DNA of 64,000 nucleotides. Source: Meloidogyne chitwoodi (lineage: Eukaryota; Nematoda; Chromadorea; Rhabditida; Meloidogynidae). This document shows, one piece after another, positions 12,656 to 24,600 of the stretch (its first letter is position 1; each line of letters starts with the position of its first letter). The stretch spans positions 930,001 through 994,000 of the forward strand of contig JACZZP010000019.1 of the NCBI GenBank assembly GCA_015183035.1. The letters are read 5' to 3'. A model generated the notes under the pieces. That model searched no databases, was not told the origin of the DNA, and saw only the letters and a list, made by a program, of their open reading frames with translations. The position numbers and the translations under genes were made by a program.

Positions 12656-14500
12656 TGCAAGCAGTGTGATTTAGTAATTTTTAATAAAAAAATATAAATT
12701 AAATTAAATTTAAAAAATTAAATTAAAATTATATATTAAATTAATTTAAGTGATTTAATGAAAAAAGTGATAGATTTACACATGGAAGTTGAACATGGAG
12801 GTATCTATAAAAGTTATGATAACAGTTGAAAAAAGCGGGAATAATTAAAGATTGTATTGAATTATGCTTCCCAGCACGCTTTGTCAATAAAGCCCCAAAT
12901 CAAAATTATAACAATATATTTATTTATTTTAAAAGTGAACGTAAAATAATAGAAAACTAGCGATTTAAATAAAAATTGAACGTTCCTCATCATATTAAAA
13001 GAATATTAAATGATTCATATTTTTATTATAATATTTCCTTTTTCTAAATATTTCTGTTAGAAACACGCTTTAAGGAAAATAAGTTTCCTAATGTTGAGGT
13101 ATTTGTGATATAATTTTTGTGTAAAAAAATGTAAAATTTATTAATTAAATATTTTATTTCTTTGAATTTGTTATATTTTTTCAATTTTTAAAATTATAAT
13201 TATTTTGATAATTTTGATTTAAAATTTTAAATGTTTTTTGTAATATGGTACTGGGGGCGGACCATCGTTAAGTAAACACCAGCCTTAAAATTATAAAAAA
13301 CGAATTGCAGCATGGTTTAGTAAAAACAACAACAAAAACTAAACTCATTTAATAATAAAATTAACAATTTAATTTTAGAAATAAATAGAAAAAAAATAAA
13401 TTAAAAATGAAATAATAATAATAAATAATTATTGAAGTTAGTTAAAATTTTCTGATTTTTTTTTAAGTTGGACGTAATCAGGACAATTAATTACAAAGAA
13501 AAGAAAGTTATACCATTTTTTACGAGAGCGCACCAGTTTAGCAATTTCTTCCCAGCTATATTCTTCATATGGGGAACTAGATTCAGTTTTAAAAATTAAT
13601 TTTGCTTATTGTTAGCTTATAATTAAAAAAATAAAGGTTATAATTTTGACGAAGTAATTAAACGACTTTTTAACATTTAATTTTAAATTAATTTCTTTTA
13701 TAAATTTAAATTATTATTTTTCTTTAGTTATTTATCTATAAAATCCACAATTGTAGCATTATTTTATTTATGAAATTTTTAGATAAATTAATAATTAAAG
13801 TTTTTAAAATAATTTAATAATTATTTTATAAACAAATTTATATAATAATTTATTTCAAACCAAAGTAGATTATCAGTGGACGAAAATAACACAAAAATTT
13901 ATTTTAAAATGAATAAAAGATAATCTTTAAATTTAAATAAGATTTTTATTAATAAAATATTTGGAATTATTTATATTAAATTTATTCAAATTTTTATAAA
14001 TAAAATTAATTATATTAATATTAATAATTTAAAATTTAAATTATATATCATAAATTAATAAATAAAATTGTTCAAGCATTGGGACATTAGAGATTTTTTT
14101 ATACATATTACTAATTTATAATCTGTTTAAAATCGACTCGTGAAAATCCGCGATTATGCTCCATAAGAAATATTGGTAGTACAAATGAAAACCCTGCGAA
14201 TATTTGCTCCCGAAGAATACATCCAAAGGACTAGCTGGAAATCAACTATGGCATAAAAGACCAAGATATGTAGCCTTCCTCTCATGAGAAAAACGGTCAC
14301 AACCTCTTGTAGAATATATTCCTTTGCAAAAAATGTATGACTTTATTAATGGAATAATAAAACGATTTTTTAATTTATCTTTCGTTAAAAAATATTTTAT
14401 AAATTTTAAATAAAATTTAATGAGTGCTCAATAAGATCAAGGACGATGAGTCTATTCGTTATATTTAAAATTTAAAAAATTAAAATTTTTTAAATTTTAA
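12656..14500. other. Gene-poor region with isolated coding-like patches
   Basis: There is a CFPARF-containing patch at 12820-12960 (plus). A 50-codon minus-strand open patch lies at 13438-13590, reading SSPYEEYSWEEIAKLVRSRK and ending at a stop. Less AT-rich DNA lies at 14130-14340. None has a start or neighbouring exons that I can defend. Confidence 0.35.
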
Positions 14501-15080
14501 ATAATTTTTAAAAAATTATTCGAAAGAGCTCCAAAAGCTGAGTCGAACTAGCTGTGGGAAGTCGGTCCGACAATTAGGGACCGAGTGACAGACTCATGAA
14601 AATTATAAAGAGAAAGGGGGACCAAGCTCTTCTTCGGGGTAAAAATTCAAATTGGTATGATAGCTCATTCGAAAGAGCTCTTCAGACCTATCTATGAGAC
14701 CAAAATCGTCGTGATTGAACTATTTTGAACAAAGTTATGAAAGATCGAAGTTTACTGGAAACACGCCAAACTTGGACCTATTGGGAGTGTTTTATGACTT
14801 CTTCATTTGGGAGCCCATCTCTCGTTGGCTTTTTGGTACATGCGTTATTCTACGGCGTAAATTACAACAAAATAATTAATTCAGTGAAAATAATTTAAGT
14901 GCAGCCGCGGTAATCACTTTGAAGAGCTTACTTCCCCTATGGTTTTTCGATTTTCAAGGACCTGTACCTTGTTCCAAAGTTGTTTCCGCGGATTAATTTT
15001 GTTTCATTCGACTCAGCTCGAAGAGTTCTTTCGAATGATATATAATTTGGTAGTTTTTAAAAAATCCAGTATTCGACAGG
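14500..15080. mobile_element. Diverged relative of the 25.6-kb TIR transposon, reverse orientation
   Basis: Phrases such as GACCAAGCTCTTCTTCGGGGT, ATTCGAAAGAGCTCTT, GGACCTATTGGGAGTGTTTTATGACTTCTTCAT and CTTCCCCTATGGTTTTTCGATTTTCAA are the reverse complement, with changes, of the interior of the element at 25566-26497. The GGAAAATTCCTCC end motifs are missing, so this copy is old or truncated. Exact ends were not found. Confidence 0.6.
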
Positions 15081-15149
15081 TTTACACTCGTAATTAATTT
15101 TTTATAATAAAAATTTAATTTTTTAAATTTTTGTAAAATTAATTTTATT

Positions 15150-15352
15150 CGGAACCGCAAAAGTCGGGGCCGCAAATGTCACAATAGGGGTGAGCCGCAA
15201 ATGTCCGAGCCGCAAATGTCATGGCCGCAAGTTTATTTCCGCAAATGTCTGGGCCGCAAATTGTTTTCCGCAAATGTCGGGGCCGCAAATGTCACAATAG
15301 GGGTGAGCCGCAAATGTCTGGGCCGCAAATGTCTCAGCCGAAATTGTCGCAC
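15150..15352. repeat. GCCGCAAATGTC motif array
   Basis: About ten copies of a (G)CCGCAAATGTC motif in one orientation, separated by short variable linkers. A longer phrase (GGGGCCGCAAATGTCACAATAGGGGTGAGCC) occurs twice, 112 bp apart. GC content is far above the surroundings. Its style resembles the motif-built ends of the foldback elements elsewhere in the window, but no inverted partner is visible. Confidence 0.75.
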
Positions 15353-16235
15353 CACCAAAAGATAGATGATAAAAAAAGAAAAAAAATAAAAAAATTTTTA
15401 AATTATAATTATATTTAAAATTAAAAATATTATTATTTTTATATTTTTTAAAATTGAATAAATTTATTAAAATTTTAAATCTTTTTAATTTAAAAGTGAA
15501 TCTTAAATTCACTTCGTCAAATATATCGAACTTTTTAAATAAAGTTCGTATTTGGATTCGTATTAAAATTCTAGTCAACAAACTTATTAGTAAAGAAGAA
15601 AAATTTAAAGATTCCCTACCTTTAAACTTTTCCTCTTTAAATTTAATATTGTGTTACGCCTTAATTTTTGGCGGTCAGACAACTTCAAATTATAATAACT
15701 TAATCTAATTACATTTATAGTTGAAGATGAACATTTGTTTGTAAAACCTAAAATCTTGAAGGAAAATATCGATTTTAATGATAATGTCAAAAAAAGTTAA
15801 CGCAAGAAAAAATGGTATTAAAATTTGTTTTCATGTTCTTTACTATTAATTATTAAAATTTTCATAGCTTGTAAAAATGGGATGTATGGACACTTATCAC
15901 TGGACAAGAATAAGATAATTAAAACACACAAAACTAAATAAATAAAATCAAAAAATGCAAAATTTATTTATTTAGCAAATTTTAGTCCATTATATCTAAA
16001 TTTAAATTTTTTTATTTAAATTGTTCAATTTACTCAGCATATTTTAAGTTTTTTAAATTTATTTTTGGTAATTAATGAATTAAAATCTAAAACTAAACCT
16101 TTTTGCAAATTTTAATATTTGTTTAAATAAATTAATATATAAAATTTTGTAATAAAATAAAATTATGACGTAAATAAAATAAATTTTTTATTAATATTTA
16201 AATAAATTAGATATTCATTAGATTTAATTTAAAAA

Positions 16236-17002
16236 ATGACTAAAATAATTAATTATTTTCTTTTTATTATTTTAATTTTATTATTAATTCAAATCGTTAA
16301 AATTACTCCTTTTACGTAAGTTTAAATTTTTATAAAAAAAAGGTTTATTAAAAATATAAGAGAGGGAATATTAAGGGACGGCAATATTTTATTTTTATAA
16401 CATTACTAGGGATCGAATTTTAAGTTGCAAAAATGTATACTGACCACTGCTCTCCAAATTAACTTAATTACTCGTTTGTATGAGATGGGATCCGACATTT
16501 CGTGCCATCGGCTAAAACGACATTTCGTGCCTCAATCAAAGGCGACGAAATAGCGTGGCAAGAAATGTCGTCTATTGGCCGGTGGCACGAAATGTCGTAT
16601 CCCAAAATGTCGGGACACGAAGATATGTACAAATTATTAGTCAGTAGAGAAAAATATGTACAGTTCCTTTTGTACAATTCCTTTTCATTTTATACAATTT
16701 TCTCAACTACTACTTATTTTCTGCATCTCTTAACTAATCATTATTTTGTTTTAAACAGTATATGTGTGGATAATCCAAATGGTTGTACAGGCAGTTGCTG
16801 TAATGGAAAATTTTGCCATAATATAGGTAAAAAATTTCAATGCCTTCCTGATAGATGTATTGGTAAAGGAAGCAAATGTGACGAAAATAATAGATGTTGC
16901 TATCATACTAAATGCAAAGATGGTACATGTCAAATTTGTAATGTAAATGACAAACCCTGGCAGAAACCTTGCAAGGAAAATTGTTGCTTTAATGACGATT
17001 AA
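16236..17002 (+). CDS. Secreted cysteine-rich protein with tandem knottin spacing
   Basis: Two-exon model: 16236-16315 (ending AC|GTAAGT) and 16759-17002 (after TTTTAAACAG), phases compatible, 107 aa. Exon 1 encodes a hydrophobic signal peptide (MTKIINYFLFIILILLLIQI). The mature part has 16 cysteines. Cys 7-12 follow C-x6-C-x5-CC-x4-C-x4-C, the classic inhibitor cystine knot spacing. Cys 1-6 fit a looser version (C-x6-C-x3-CC-x4-C-x8-C), and Cys 13-16 look like half of a third knot. Small secreted knottin-like proteins of parasitic nematodes are often effectors, but here the role is an inference from the signal peptide and cysteine pattern only. The 443-bp intron carries a foldback element, so the same-strand open frame running through the intron from 16502 is not the real start. 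Confidence 0.7.
16487..16603. mobile_element. 117-bp foldback element in the knottin gene intron
   Basis: Ends are inverted: GGGATCCGACATTTCGTGCC at 16487 and its near-complement at 16584-16603. The core motif CGACATTTCGTGCC is repeated inside each arm. No clear target-site duplication is seen. Confidence 0.7.
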
Positions 17003-18779
17003 ATGGACTAGATATACACTTTTCAGGGTGATATGGATATTTTTGTTATACTTTTTATTAACTTCACTCCGAACCTTTCGCCTTTTACTCTTTTACTTAC
17101 AAAATGACCAAGGGAAATAATAGTCAGAAAAGCACAGACAAAATAACATTATAGTTAATAAATTTGTGTAAACGAGTGTTAATAATTTTATACTATTAAT
17201 GAATGTCTGACCATTATGTCCTTTGACCAATTTTGTATTAATTTTAATCAAACTATAGAACCGTGTAATTGAAAAAATCTCTCTTTAATCAGTCTTATAA
17301 ACATTTCTTTTGTCCTCTTTTAATTATTTTCTCCATTTTAATTTAATTTTTCTGAATAAATAATTTTAAGGACTTAAATTTTACTTGGAAAAACACATTC
17401 AGTCTTTCCCTTACTCGATTATCTCCGTAATTGTGATTGGCCACAGGTCCCTGAATATCAAAAACCATAGAGAGGTAATCTCAGTAGTTACAGAGACGGG
17501 GCCGTCGCGGGTGGCAATAATGCCGACAAAGATCAAAGGGATTTTTATGCCTAAAATAGCCCAATTAGTAATTAATTAACTAATTGGTATAAGGGGTTTT
17601 AGTGCGGTAAATCAAAGGAATGCCGCCAAGGTTTTTTTGTATCAGCCGCGCGGGAAAAATTTTTTTATTTTTAAACTTTTTATCAAGTAATTAAATTTTA
17701 AAAAGTACTAATTGATTTTTAAAACTTTTTAATTTTAAACTTTTGAAACTTTTTTTTTAAACTTTTTTTTTAAACTTTTTTGAAACTTTTAACTTTTTTT
17801 CCAATTTTTGAATTTAAATAAATTATTTCAAAATATCAACTTTTAAAATATCAAAATGAAAAATTTTTAACAATTTAAAAAGTATCAATATCATTATTTA
17901 AAAATAAATGTGTATAGGTCAAAGGATAAAGTATTGTGAAAGATAAAGAAAAAAGGAGAGACACATGACCTTTGAGAAAAAGAAAATAATTTTGGCTTGG
18001 GCCAGGCAATGGGAATGATGAGAAACGATGCTTCACTCCTTCACATAGCCTGACCCAGAAATTTAGCCTATTCATTCATTTTTACATTATAAATAGATAT
18101 TTTTTAGTTTATAAATTTAATCAACTTAAATTTATATTTTTTATATTTATAATTAATTAAAATTATTTACCAAATATTTTTAGATAATTAAAATAACATT
18201 TAAAATAATTATTTATTATTTGTTAAACCATTTAAATTCCAGCGTCTTAATAACATAAATTTAATTATAAATTATTTTAATTAATTTAATAATTAATTCT
18301 TTTATATTAAATTATCTTATATATATATTTTTTATAATATATTAAATTATAAAATTTATTAAAATACTAATTAATTTATAAATATTTTACTACTATATTA
18401 AATTTAAACAACGAATATTCAATTTAATATAAAATGAAAACAATATTTAAAAAATATACTATTCCAAAAAAGACTACTATTATTCCAAAAAAGAAAATTT
18501 TACCTAAAAAGAAAACAACAATAAAATTAATAATTTACCAACGGGTGCCGATAATTGTGATCATCGGCACCAACTTTTCAGAGAGGCCGAAACTAGTGAC
18601 GATTTGCTTTGTGTAATAAATTTTAAAAATTGGTAACTAATTTATAATAATTTATTTTAAAATTATAATATATTTAAAATATATTTAAATTATTAAATTA
18701 TCTTAAACATTTTATAATATGTCAAAAAATATTTAAATTATTAAATTATATGTTTTAACTAAATAAAAGGTATAATAAT
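17003..18779. other. Intergenic stretch
   Basis: No gene is supported. A less AT-rich patch lies at 17380-17590 with an open frame of unclear meaning, poly-T-rich DNA at 17640-17880, and a GGTGCCGAT...ATCGGCACC hairpin at about 18543-18570 inside a short Lys-rich frame (18434-18616). A patch at 17930-18070 contains an AATGATGA...CTGA pair. Confidence 0.4.
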
Positions 18780-18789
18780 GAGATTTCAA

Positions 18790-19180
18790 CCGTAAGCCAC
18801 GTCATTCCTTTCGAACATATTCATTGTATGGAGTGCAATTTTGTGTCTAAATTTTTTTGTGAAATTTATTGATTACAATTTAGAAACATATTTTGATAGA
18901 TTCATTAATTTTAACGAACTACATAATAATATTAAAGAGTCCTATCCTAGAAACGGTTATATTATACTTGAAGGCTCAGAGCTTGTAAGTTTTAAAAATA
19001 AATAAATATTTATAATAATATTTAAATAATTAACTTATTAGTCTGAGGGATGCTGTCGTCCCCTTGACGATTATTACCGGGAAATTACACGTGAACTAAC
19101 TATACTTTTTGATGATGAAAAAGAAAAAACTATGGTAGAAAGGGCAAAAACTACTGCAAAAGTTAGTGGTATATACAACT
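18790..19180 (+). CDS. Partial unrecognised gene, two exons
   Basis: An open frame, beginning after a stop at about 18794, runs to 18987. It encodes a membrane-like stretch (NIFIVWSAILCLNFFVKFI), then a hydrophilic segment ending at GAGCTT|GTAAGT. A TTATTAG acceptor at about 19041 opens the next exon, in phase, encoding SEGCCRPLDDYYREITRELT and more. This second exon runs straight into a 68-bp tandem repeat, so the 3' end of the gene is lost or rearranged. No start codon in frame was found. Family not recognised. It could be a truncated relic. Confidence 0.4.
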
Positions 19181-19845
19181 TTTTTCTATTCTATAAATTT
19201 TCGTTGCATATATTCGAGCTTAAAGGGGTTTTAGTGGTATATACAACTTTTTTCTATTCTATAAATTTTCGTTGCATATATTCGAGCTTAAAGGGGTTTT
19301 AGTGGTATATACAACTTTTTTCTATTCTATAAATTTTCGTTACATATATTCGAGCTTAAGGGGGTTTTAGTGGTATATACAACTTTTTTCTATTCTATAA
19401 ATTTTCGTTGCATATATTCGAGCTTAAGGGGGTTTTAGTGGTATATACAACTTTTTTCTATTCTATAAATTTTCGTTGCATATATTCGAGCTTAAGGGGG
19501 TTTTAGTGGTATATACAACTTTTTTCTATTCTATAAATTTTCGTTGCATATATTCGAGCTTAAGGGGGTTTTAGTGGTATATACAACTTTTTACTATTCT
19601 ATAAATTTTCGTTGCATATATTCGAGCTTAAAGGGGTTTTAGTGGTATATACAACTTTTTACTATTCTATAAATTTTCGTTGCATATATTCGAGCTTAAG
19701 GGGGTTTTAGTGGTATATACAACTTTTTACTATTCTATAAATTTTCGTTGCATATATTCGAGCTAAGGGGGTTTTAGTGGTATATACAACTTTTTACTAT
19801 TCTATAAATTTTCGTTGCATATATTCGAGCTTAAGGGGGATTTTA
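19163..19845. repeat. 68-bp tandem repeat, 10 copies
   Basis: The unit beginning TTAGTGGTATATACAACTTT recurs at 19163, 19231, 19299 and on to about 19845, with only a few single-base variants. The repeat begins inside the open frame of the preceding gene fragment. Confidence 0.95.
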
Positions 19846-20160
19846 ATGTCAGGCGACAGATGGTAAAATGTTTGAGGTAAACAAGATAAAAAATAAATTA
19901 AAAATTCTAATGAAATTGAAAAGTGTCGGCGAGTCTTTGATCTTTAAAACGAAATATTAAATGTCAGGCGACAGATGGTAAAGGGTTTGAGGTAAACAAG
20001 ATAATAAAATAAAAATTCCAATGACCTTGAAAAGTGTCGCTAAGTCTTTATTTTTAAAAAGAAATATTAATCATTTGGCGACAGATGGTGTTGTAATAAA
20101 ATTGTTTTGAGGAACAACTAGGTAATAAATCTAATTAAAAATTCTAAAGACCGTGACAGG
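19846..20160. repeat. About 115-bp tandem repeat, 3 diverged copies
   Basis: The phrase GGCGACAGATGGT recurs at about 19852, 19968 and 20079, followed each time by a TTTGAGG...AACAA block and AAAAATTC. The third copy is the most diverged. Confidence 0.8.
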
Positions 20161-20362
20161 TTGCGTGCTAGGGTAATAAACAATACTGAATAAAATTCAA
20201 ATTTTTTATTCTTTATAAAGTCCCGCTCAAATTTGTATATACAAAGCTTGAATATTTAATTACCTCTATTTCTTATTTACCATTTTTAGTATATATAATA
20301 CCGGATTCTGTATAATTTCGTCATTTGCAATTTTTTAGTAAAATTTTGAAATTTAAGTTAAT

Positions 20363-20674
20363 ATGGAAAATAATCCTCCACCGAGAAAACGTACTCGATT
20401 TACTATTGAAAGTCTCCTTGGACTTCAATCTATTTTTTCCATCACTAATTTACTTGGTCTTCAAGATGGAACTGGCTCTTCTTCTTCAAAACAACATAAT
20501 GATTATGTTGATAAACTTGAAATAACAATTGAAGAGAATAAAAAATTCAAGTTCCTGAAAGTTCAATCAAAATTTCTGATAAAAGAGCTTTCAGCCGATC
20601 CTAAAGAATTACTAAGCTGTAAGCTAAACAATCTTTTATTCTATAAATCCCTTAACAGTATCTCCAAGATGTGA
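20363..20674 (+). CDS. 103-aa protein with two EH1-like motifs
   Basis: Single open frame from ATG 20363 to TGA. The N-terminus is basic (PPPRKRTRF) and is followed by FTIESLLGLQ and, 13 residues on, FSITNLLGLQ. Both fit the engrailed-homology-1 (EH1) pattern F-x-I-x-x-[IL]-L, the short motif by which many repressors bind Groucho/TLE. The rest is Lys- and Ser-rich with no DNA-binding domain visible. It may be a small repressor, the first exon of a larger one, or a fragment. Function is inferred from two short motifs only. Confidence 0.4.
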   Translation: MENNPPPRKRTRFTIESLLGLQSIFSITNLLGLQDGTGSSSSKQHNDYVDKLEITIEENKKFKFLKVQSKFLIKELSADPKELLSCKLNNLLFYKSLNSISKM

Positions 20675-20879
20675 AGGTTTCAGACCTCTAACTTTATCCG
20701 TTAAAGAGCTTTAATTTTTTCTGTTGAAAAAAACTCCAGTAGTTAACCCTAAGGAGAAATTCCCTTTTTTACCGCACTTTCCTGTGGGTATTGAAGGACA
20801 CGCCTATATATTTTGTAGAAGAATTATTTTGATATTTGCCGACAGCCTAAGGGTTTGGGATGTTCAACCTTTACATTTC

Positions 20880-21958
20880 ATGTTTTTCTTTTGTTAAAGA
20901 AATATTTAAAGAGTAATTAATAAAAAAAAGTGTTAATAGGGATTCTATTTGAACTTTGTCGAAACTTTTAGAGATTATGATTAAATAGTATTTAATAATT
21001 GAAAAATTTAAGTAGTAAAAAAAGTTTATGATATTCTAAGTAGTTTTTTAATATTTAATTTAATTTCTTAAACTTTTTTTAAAAGACATTACAGTAATAT
21101 TTTTCTAAATTGTGTATTATTTTTTTGTTTAATAAAACCAATTAATCAAATATATTTTATATTTTTTGTTTTATGCAAATTATTTGAAAATAATTCTCTT
21201 GAGTTTTTAATTTTTATTTACTATTTAAATTTTCTTAAAATTAATTTTTTTTTTTGTAAATGTTTAGTTAGTAATTTCTTAAAGACATTACTCTTTCAAA
21301 TTTTTAAATAAAATTTTTACAGAAAAAAAACTATTCATAAAAATATATTGCATGAAAATGCAAATTTATTGTAAACCCTCCTATTTTTTTTTAAATAATT
21401 CGCATTTGTTTAATTTTTATTTTATTTTTTTTAAATATTTTCCTTCTATTATTTTTCTAATAACATTTTTAAAAATTTTTATTTTATTTGTTTATTTTTA
21501 TAATATTATATTTAAGTTTATTTTCTTAAAGATAATTAATTATCTGCATAAATTTTAAATCTTTTAAATTTAAGTTAATTTAAAATCTATTTTATATTTT
21601 TTTAAATAATTCGCTTTTGTTTAATTTTTATTTTATTTTTTTAAGATATTTTCCTTCTATTATTTTCTAATAATACTTTTAAAAATTTTTAATTTGTTAA
21701 TGTTTATTTTTATAATATTATATTTCTGTTTATTCTTAAAGATAATTAATTATCGACATAAAATTTTAAAATTTGTAGTTTATTTTTATTTTTTATATAA
21801 AATTTTAATTTTATTGTTTTTTCAAGGAATAATTAATTAAAAATAGTTTTTAAATTTTTATTACCAAATTAAAATATATTTTAAATCCTCTTTTAAGATT
21901 ATTTTAATTTTAAGTTTATTTTTAAATTTAATTTAAAATTTATTTTAAAATGTATGTA
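20880..21958. other. T-rich spacer
   Basis: Very AT-rich, with a partly repeated segment: TTTTTAAATAATTCGC..TTTGTTTAATTTTTATTTTATTTTTT at about 21388 and again at 21597. No gene supported. Confidence 0.5.
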
Positions 21959-22304
21959 GGTACTTGTACCCCTATTGCCCCACATCCTTTTACAGTGCCG
22001 CTCCTATTTTTTCTGAGCAAAAAAAATCTAATGCTACCTAATTCTTGATCATCGGATCCTAGTTCATTAATATTACGTATTAATTGATCATGGTTCATTT
22101 TTATAATGTTTTTATTTTTTACAAATTATGGCAAAAAAAAATAACCAAAGTAACGCTATCATTTGAAATTCAAATTTAACACCTTTATACATCAAAGTTT
22201 TCTTGGGGCAATATCAATCACGGCAGTCTAAAGAATTTTTTCGGTGCAGAAAAAATAGGAGCGGCACTGAAAAAGGATGTGGGGCAATAGGGGGTACAAG
22301 TACC
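21959..22304. mobile_element. 346-bp nonautonomous DNA element
   Basis: Terminal inverted repeats of about 60 bp begin GGTACTTGTACCCC and include CTATTGCCCCACATCCTTTT. AAAATGTAT follows the right end directly and lies 3 bp outside the left end, so a 9-bp target duplication is likely. No coding capacity. Confidence 0.75.
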
Positions 22305-22523
22305 AAAATGTATTAAAAAAAATAATTGTTAAAGAAATTTTACTAGAAAATTTTAGAAAAAAATTAAAAAAATGGTGCGTTATTCTATTACATCATTAAT
22401 ACGAAACTGTTTCAAAGAGCACATAGAGTGTTCGTTTAATAAAATTTTGTTTGAAATAAAAAAAACAATATGCTCCAAGTTTGTTTTAGTTTTAAAATTT
22501 TAATAATATTTTTGTATTGGTAC

Positions 22524-22930
22524 CAGGTTTGCCGCGGGTCGAACTCAAGTGTTGGGTCGGGTTTCGGGTCGGGTCGTCGAAAATTCCTCGGGTTGGGTTT
22601 CGGGTTGAGCTCGAATGTCGGGTTGGGTTTCGGGTAGGGTAAATTTTCACAAATTTCGGGTTTTCGGGTAGTTTTGCGTCGCAGGAAAAATTTTAAGGAT
22701 TTTTATGCTCCTGCACTCAAAAATTCACCTTTTTTATTGGAATATGTGAAAATTTTTTAAAACCTTTTGCAAAAATTTTAATTACCGCAGGCGAAAATTT
22801 TGAAAAATTTTTAAACCTCTGTTGCCGCATATTACATTTTTTAGCACCGCAGACCAAATTTTCTCGGGTCGGGTTTCGGGTCGAAAAAAAAAGCAGGGTT
22901 TCGGGTTTTGGGTAACCCGCTGCAACCCTG
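22524..22930. mobile_element. 407-bp hAT-like nonautonomous element, CGGGTTTCGGGT-rich
   Basis: Ends are CAGGTTTGCCGCGGGT on the left and, inverted, CAGGGTTGCAGCGGGT on the right. The flanks are ATTGGTAC and ACTGGTAC, an 8-bp duplication with one mismatch, as for hAT elements. The interior is an irregular GGGTTTCGGGTCGGGT repeat with high GC. Confidence 0.75.
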
Positions 22931-23187
22931 ACTGGTACATTAAAAAATATTATTAAAAATTTTTATTTCTTAAAATTAAAAACATTTTGTTTTCAGTGAA
23001 TGGAATAATTTATATCTTTAAACAAATGATTAAAAATAAAGAAGTTGTAAAAATTACTTATTTACATTCTCGAAATATATATTTTGGAAAATTCAAAAAT
23101 ATAAATTATGAACACATTTACTACAGAAAAATAATAAATTATCAAAAAATTCATCAAGTAATTCATTTTCTTTATTATCATCATTCT

Positions 23188-23651
23188 TTATATTTTTTGT
23201 TGATTTGGTTGTTTTTGTTTTTCTTGTTTATTTTGAACTTGCTGTTTTTGAGGTAAAGGTTGTGGAGTTGAAATTGGAACAGAACCATAAGGAATGTTAA
23301 AAACACGTCCTTTATTTTTAATCTAAAATTTTAAATATTATTTTAAAAATAAAAAATTTTAAATACTCGAAAGAAGCAAATTCCTGGTAAATCATAAGTG
23401 TTGTCAAAAGGTACAAAACGTGTTCCAGAAATACGTGTAAAATAAACTGTAACTCCATCTTTTGTTACTATAAAATCAACTTCAACTTCTGTGCTTTTAC
23501 ATTCACGACATTTGCCTCCTTGTTCAAAAGGAACAAAACGTGACGGAATTAGACGTTCACTTGAAATAGTTATTCCATTTAAATTTATATTTATTTCTAC
23601 TTCAGGTAAAATTTGTCGAGTAAGGAATTTGTTATTTTTATTGAGAACCAT
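23188..23651 (-). CDS. Unrecognised 139-aa protein with two RFVPF motifs
   Basis: Two exons, 23651-23367 and 23322-23188, joined in phase 0 (TTTCGA|GTATTT ... TTTTAG|ATT). The N-terminal part has alternating hydrophobic residues suggesting beta strands, two repeats of RFVPF (SRFVPFEQGG and TRFVPFDNTY), and a CRECK pair between them. The C-terminal tail is Gln/Pro/Lys-rich. No signal peptide or membrane segment. It lies inside the 3.9-kb inverted-repeat unit with the secreted-protein gene 0.1 kb upstream on the same strand. Family unknown. Confidence 0.55.
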
Positions 23652-23761
23652 TTTTAAAATTAAAAAAACTGATTAATGATTTTCAAAAACTAGATTATCA
23701 GCTTTTATACAACAATTTAAGCCACGCCTACTTTTATTTATCTTTTAAGCCACGCCCACTT

Positions 23762-24273
23762 TTATTTAAATAATGAATTAAAGAAGTTTCCAATAGATGA
23801 GAAAAATTTATTTATAAAACCCAAACTTGAAACATTTCCTTTTGAAGAAACAGTTGTAATTGGTAAAGTAATTGATTTCTGTTTTGTAATAGGTATATCA
23901 CTTGATCTCCACATATGTAATTTTTTAATAGTAGTTGGTGAAGGTGTCACTATCCATTTTGAAAATTGTTTACGGATTGTTTCTATTTCTTTAAAATCAG
24001 GATTATATGGTCTAACATATACTCTTGGTATTTGTTTATTAATTAAGTCTAATCTATTTCATCCAACATTTTGTCTATATGCGTAATTACAAAAAAACCG
24101 TCTGAATTTTTTGTACTAGCACATCCTCTTTGAGGTATTCTTCTAAACACTGTTATTTTAGCTTCTTCTCTCTTCCAAGGTTTATCATCTAAATGATCTC
24201 TCTCAGAATTATTAAAAATATTAGAATAAACATTATAAAATAAAAACGAAATTAAAATTATTATTAAATGCAT
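23762..24273 (-). CDS. Putative secreted protein, reading frame uncertain in the middle
   Basis: From ATG 24273 the frame opens with a signal peptide (MHLIIILISFLFYNVYS), continues with a charged segment and stops at 24049. A second open frame, 24047-23762, carries on directly with DLINKQIPRVYVRPYNPDF and ends in a hydrophobic C-terminus. A short intron (donor GTACAA near 24118, acceptor ATTAG at 24049) would join them in phase, but the donor is weak. The alternative is a frameshift. No known domain is recognised. Confidence 0.45.
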
Positions 24274-24422
24274 TTTTAATTTAATATTAACTTTTTTTTT
24301 ACTTATATACTAATATTTTTTATAAAAGTTATTTTTATTGTTTTTAGCATAGTTAAAAAAAAACAATTTTTAAAAATTCACACCTTTTATTTTTAAAAAA
24401 AATTGACACTTTTTTTTAAAAT

Positions 24423-24600
24423 AATTTATTTTTAAAAAAGGGCGGAGCCTCTAGGATGTCAGCAAACATAAAAAGAGAAGCATGAAAAAAGTGGAACCTC
24501 CCAAAACCCTTAGGATGTCGACAAACATCAAAAGAGAAGCATGAAAGTAAAGGTTGAACATCCCAAACCCTTAGGCTGTCGGCAAATATCAAAATAATTC
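24423..24600. repeat. About 57-bp direct repeats at the inner side of the right inverted arm
   Basis: Three diverged units of CTTAGG.TGTCG.CAAA.ATCAAAA..GA. (about 24452, 24509, 24569). The left arm has only about one unit, so the two ends of the 3.9-kb unit differ in repeat number. Confidence 0.65.

Noticed and set aside
16502..16758. Upstream start of the cysteine-rich protein in its own frame
   Set aside because: This stretch is the foldback element plus intron; the 3' acceptor TTTTAAACAG and the signal-peptide exon at 16236 give a better model.
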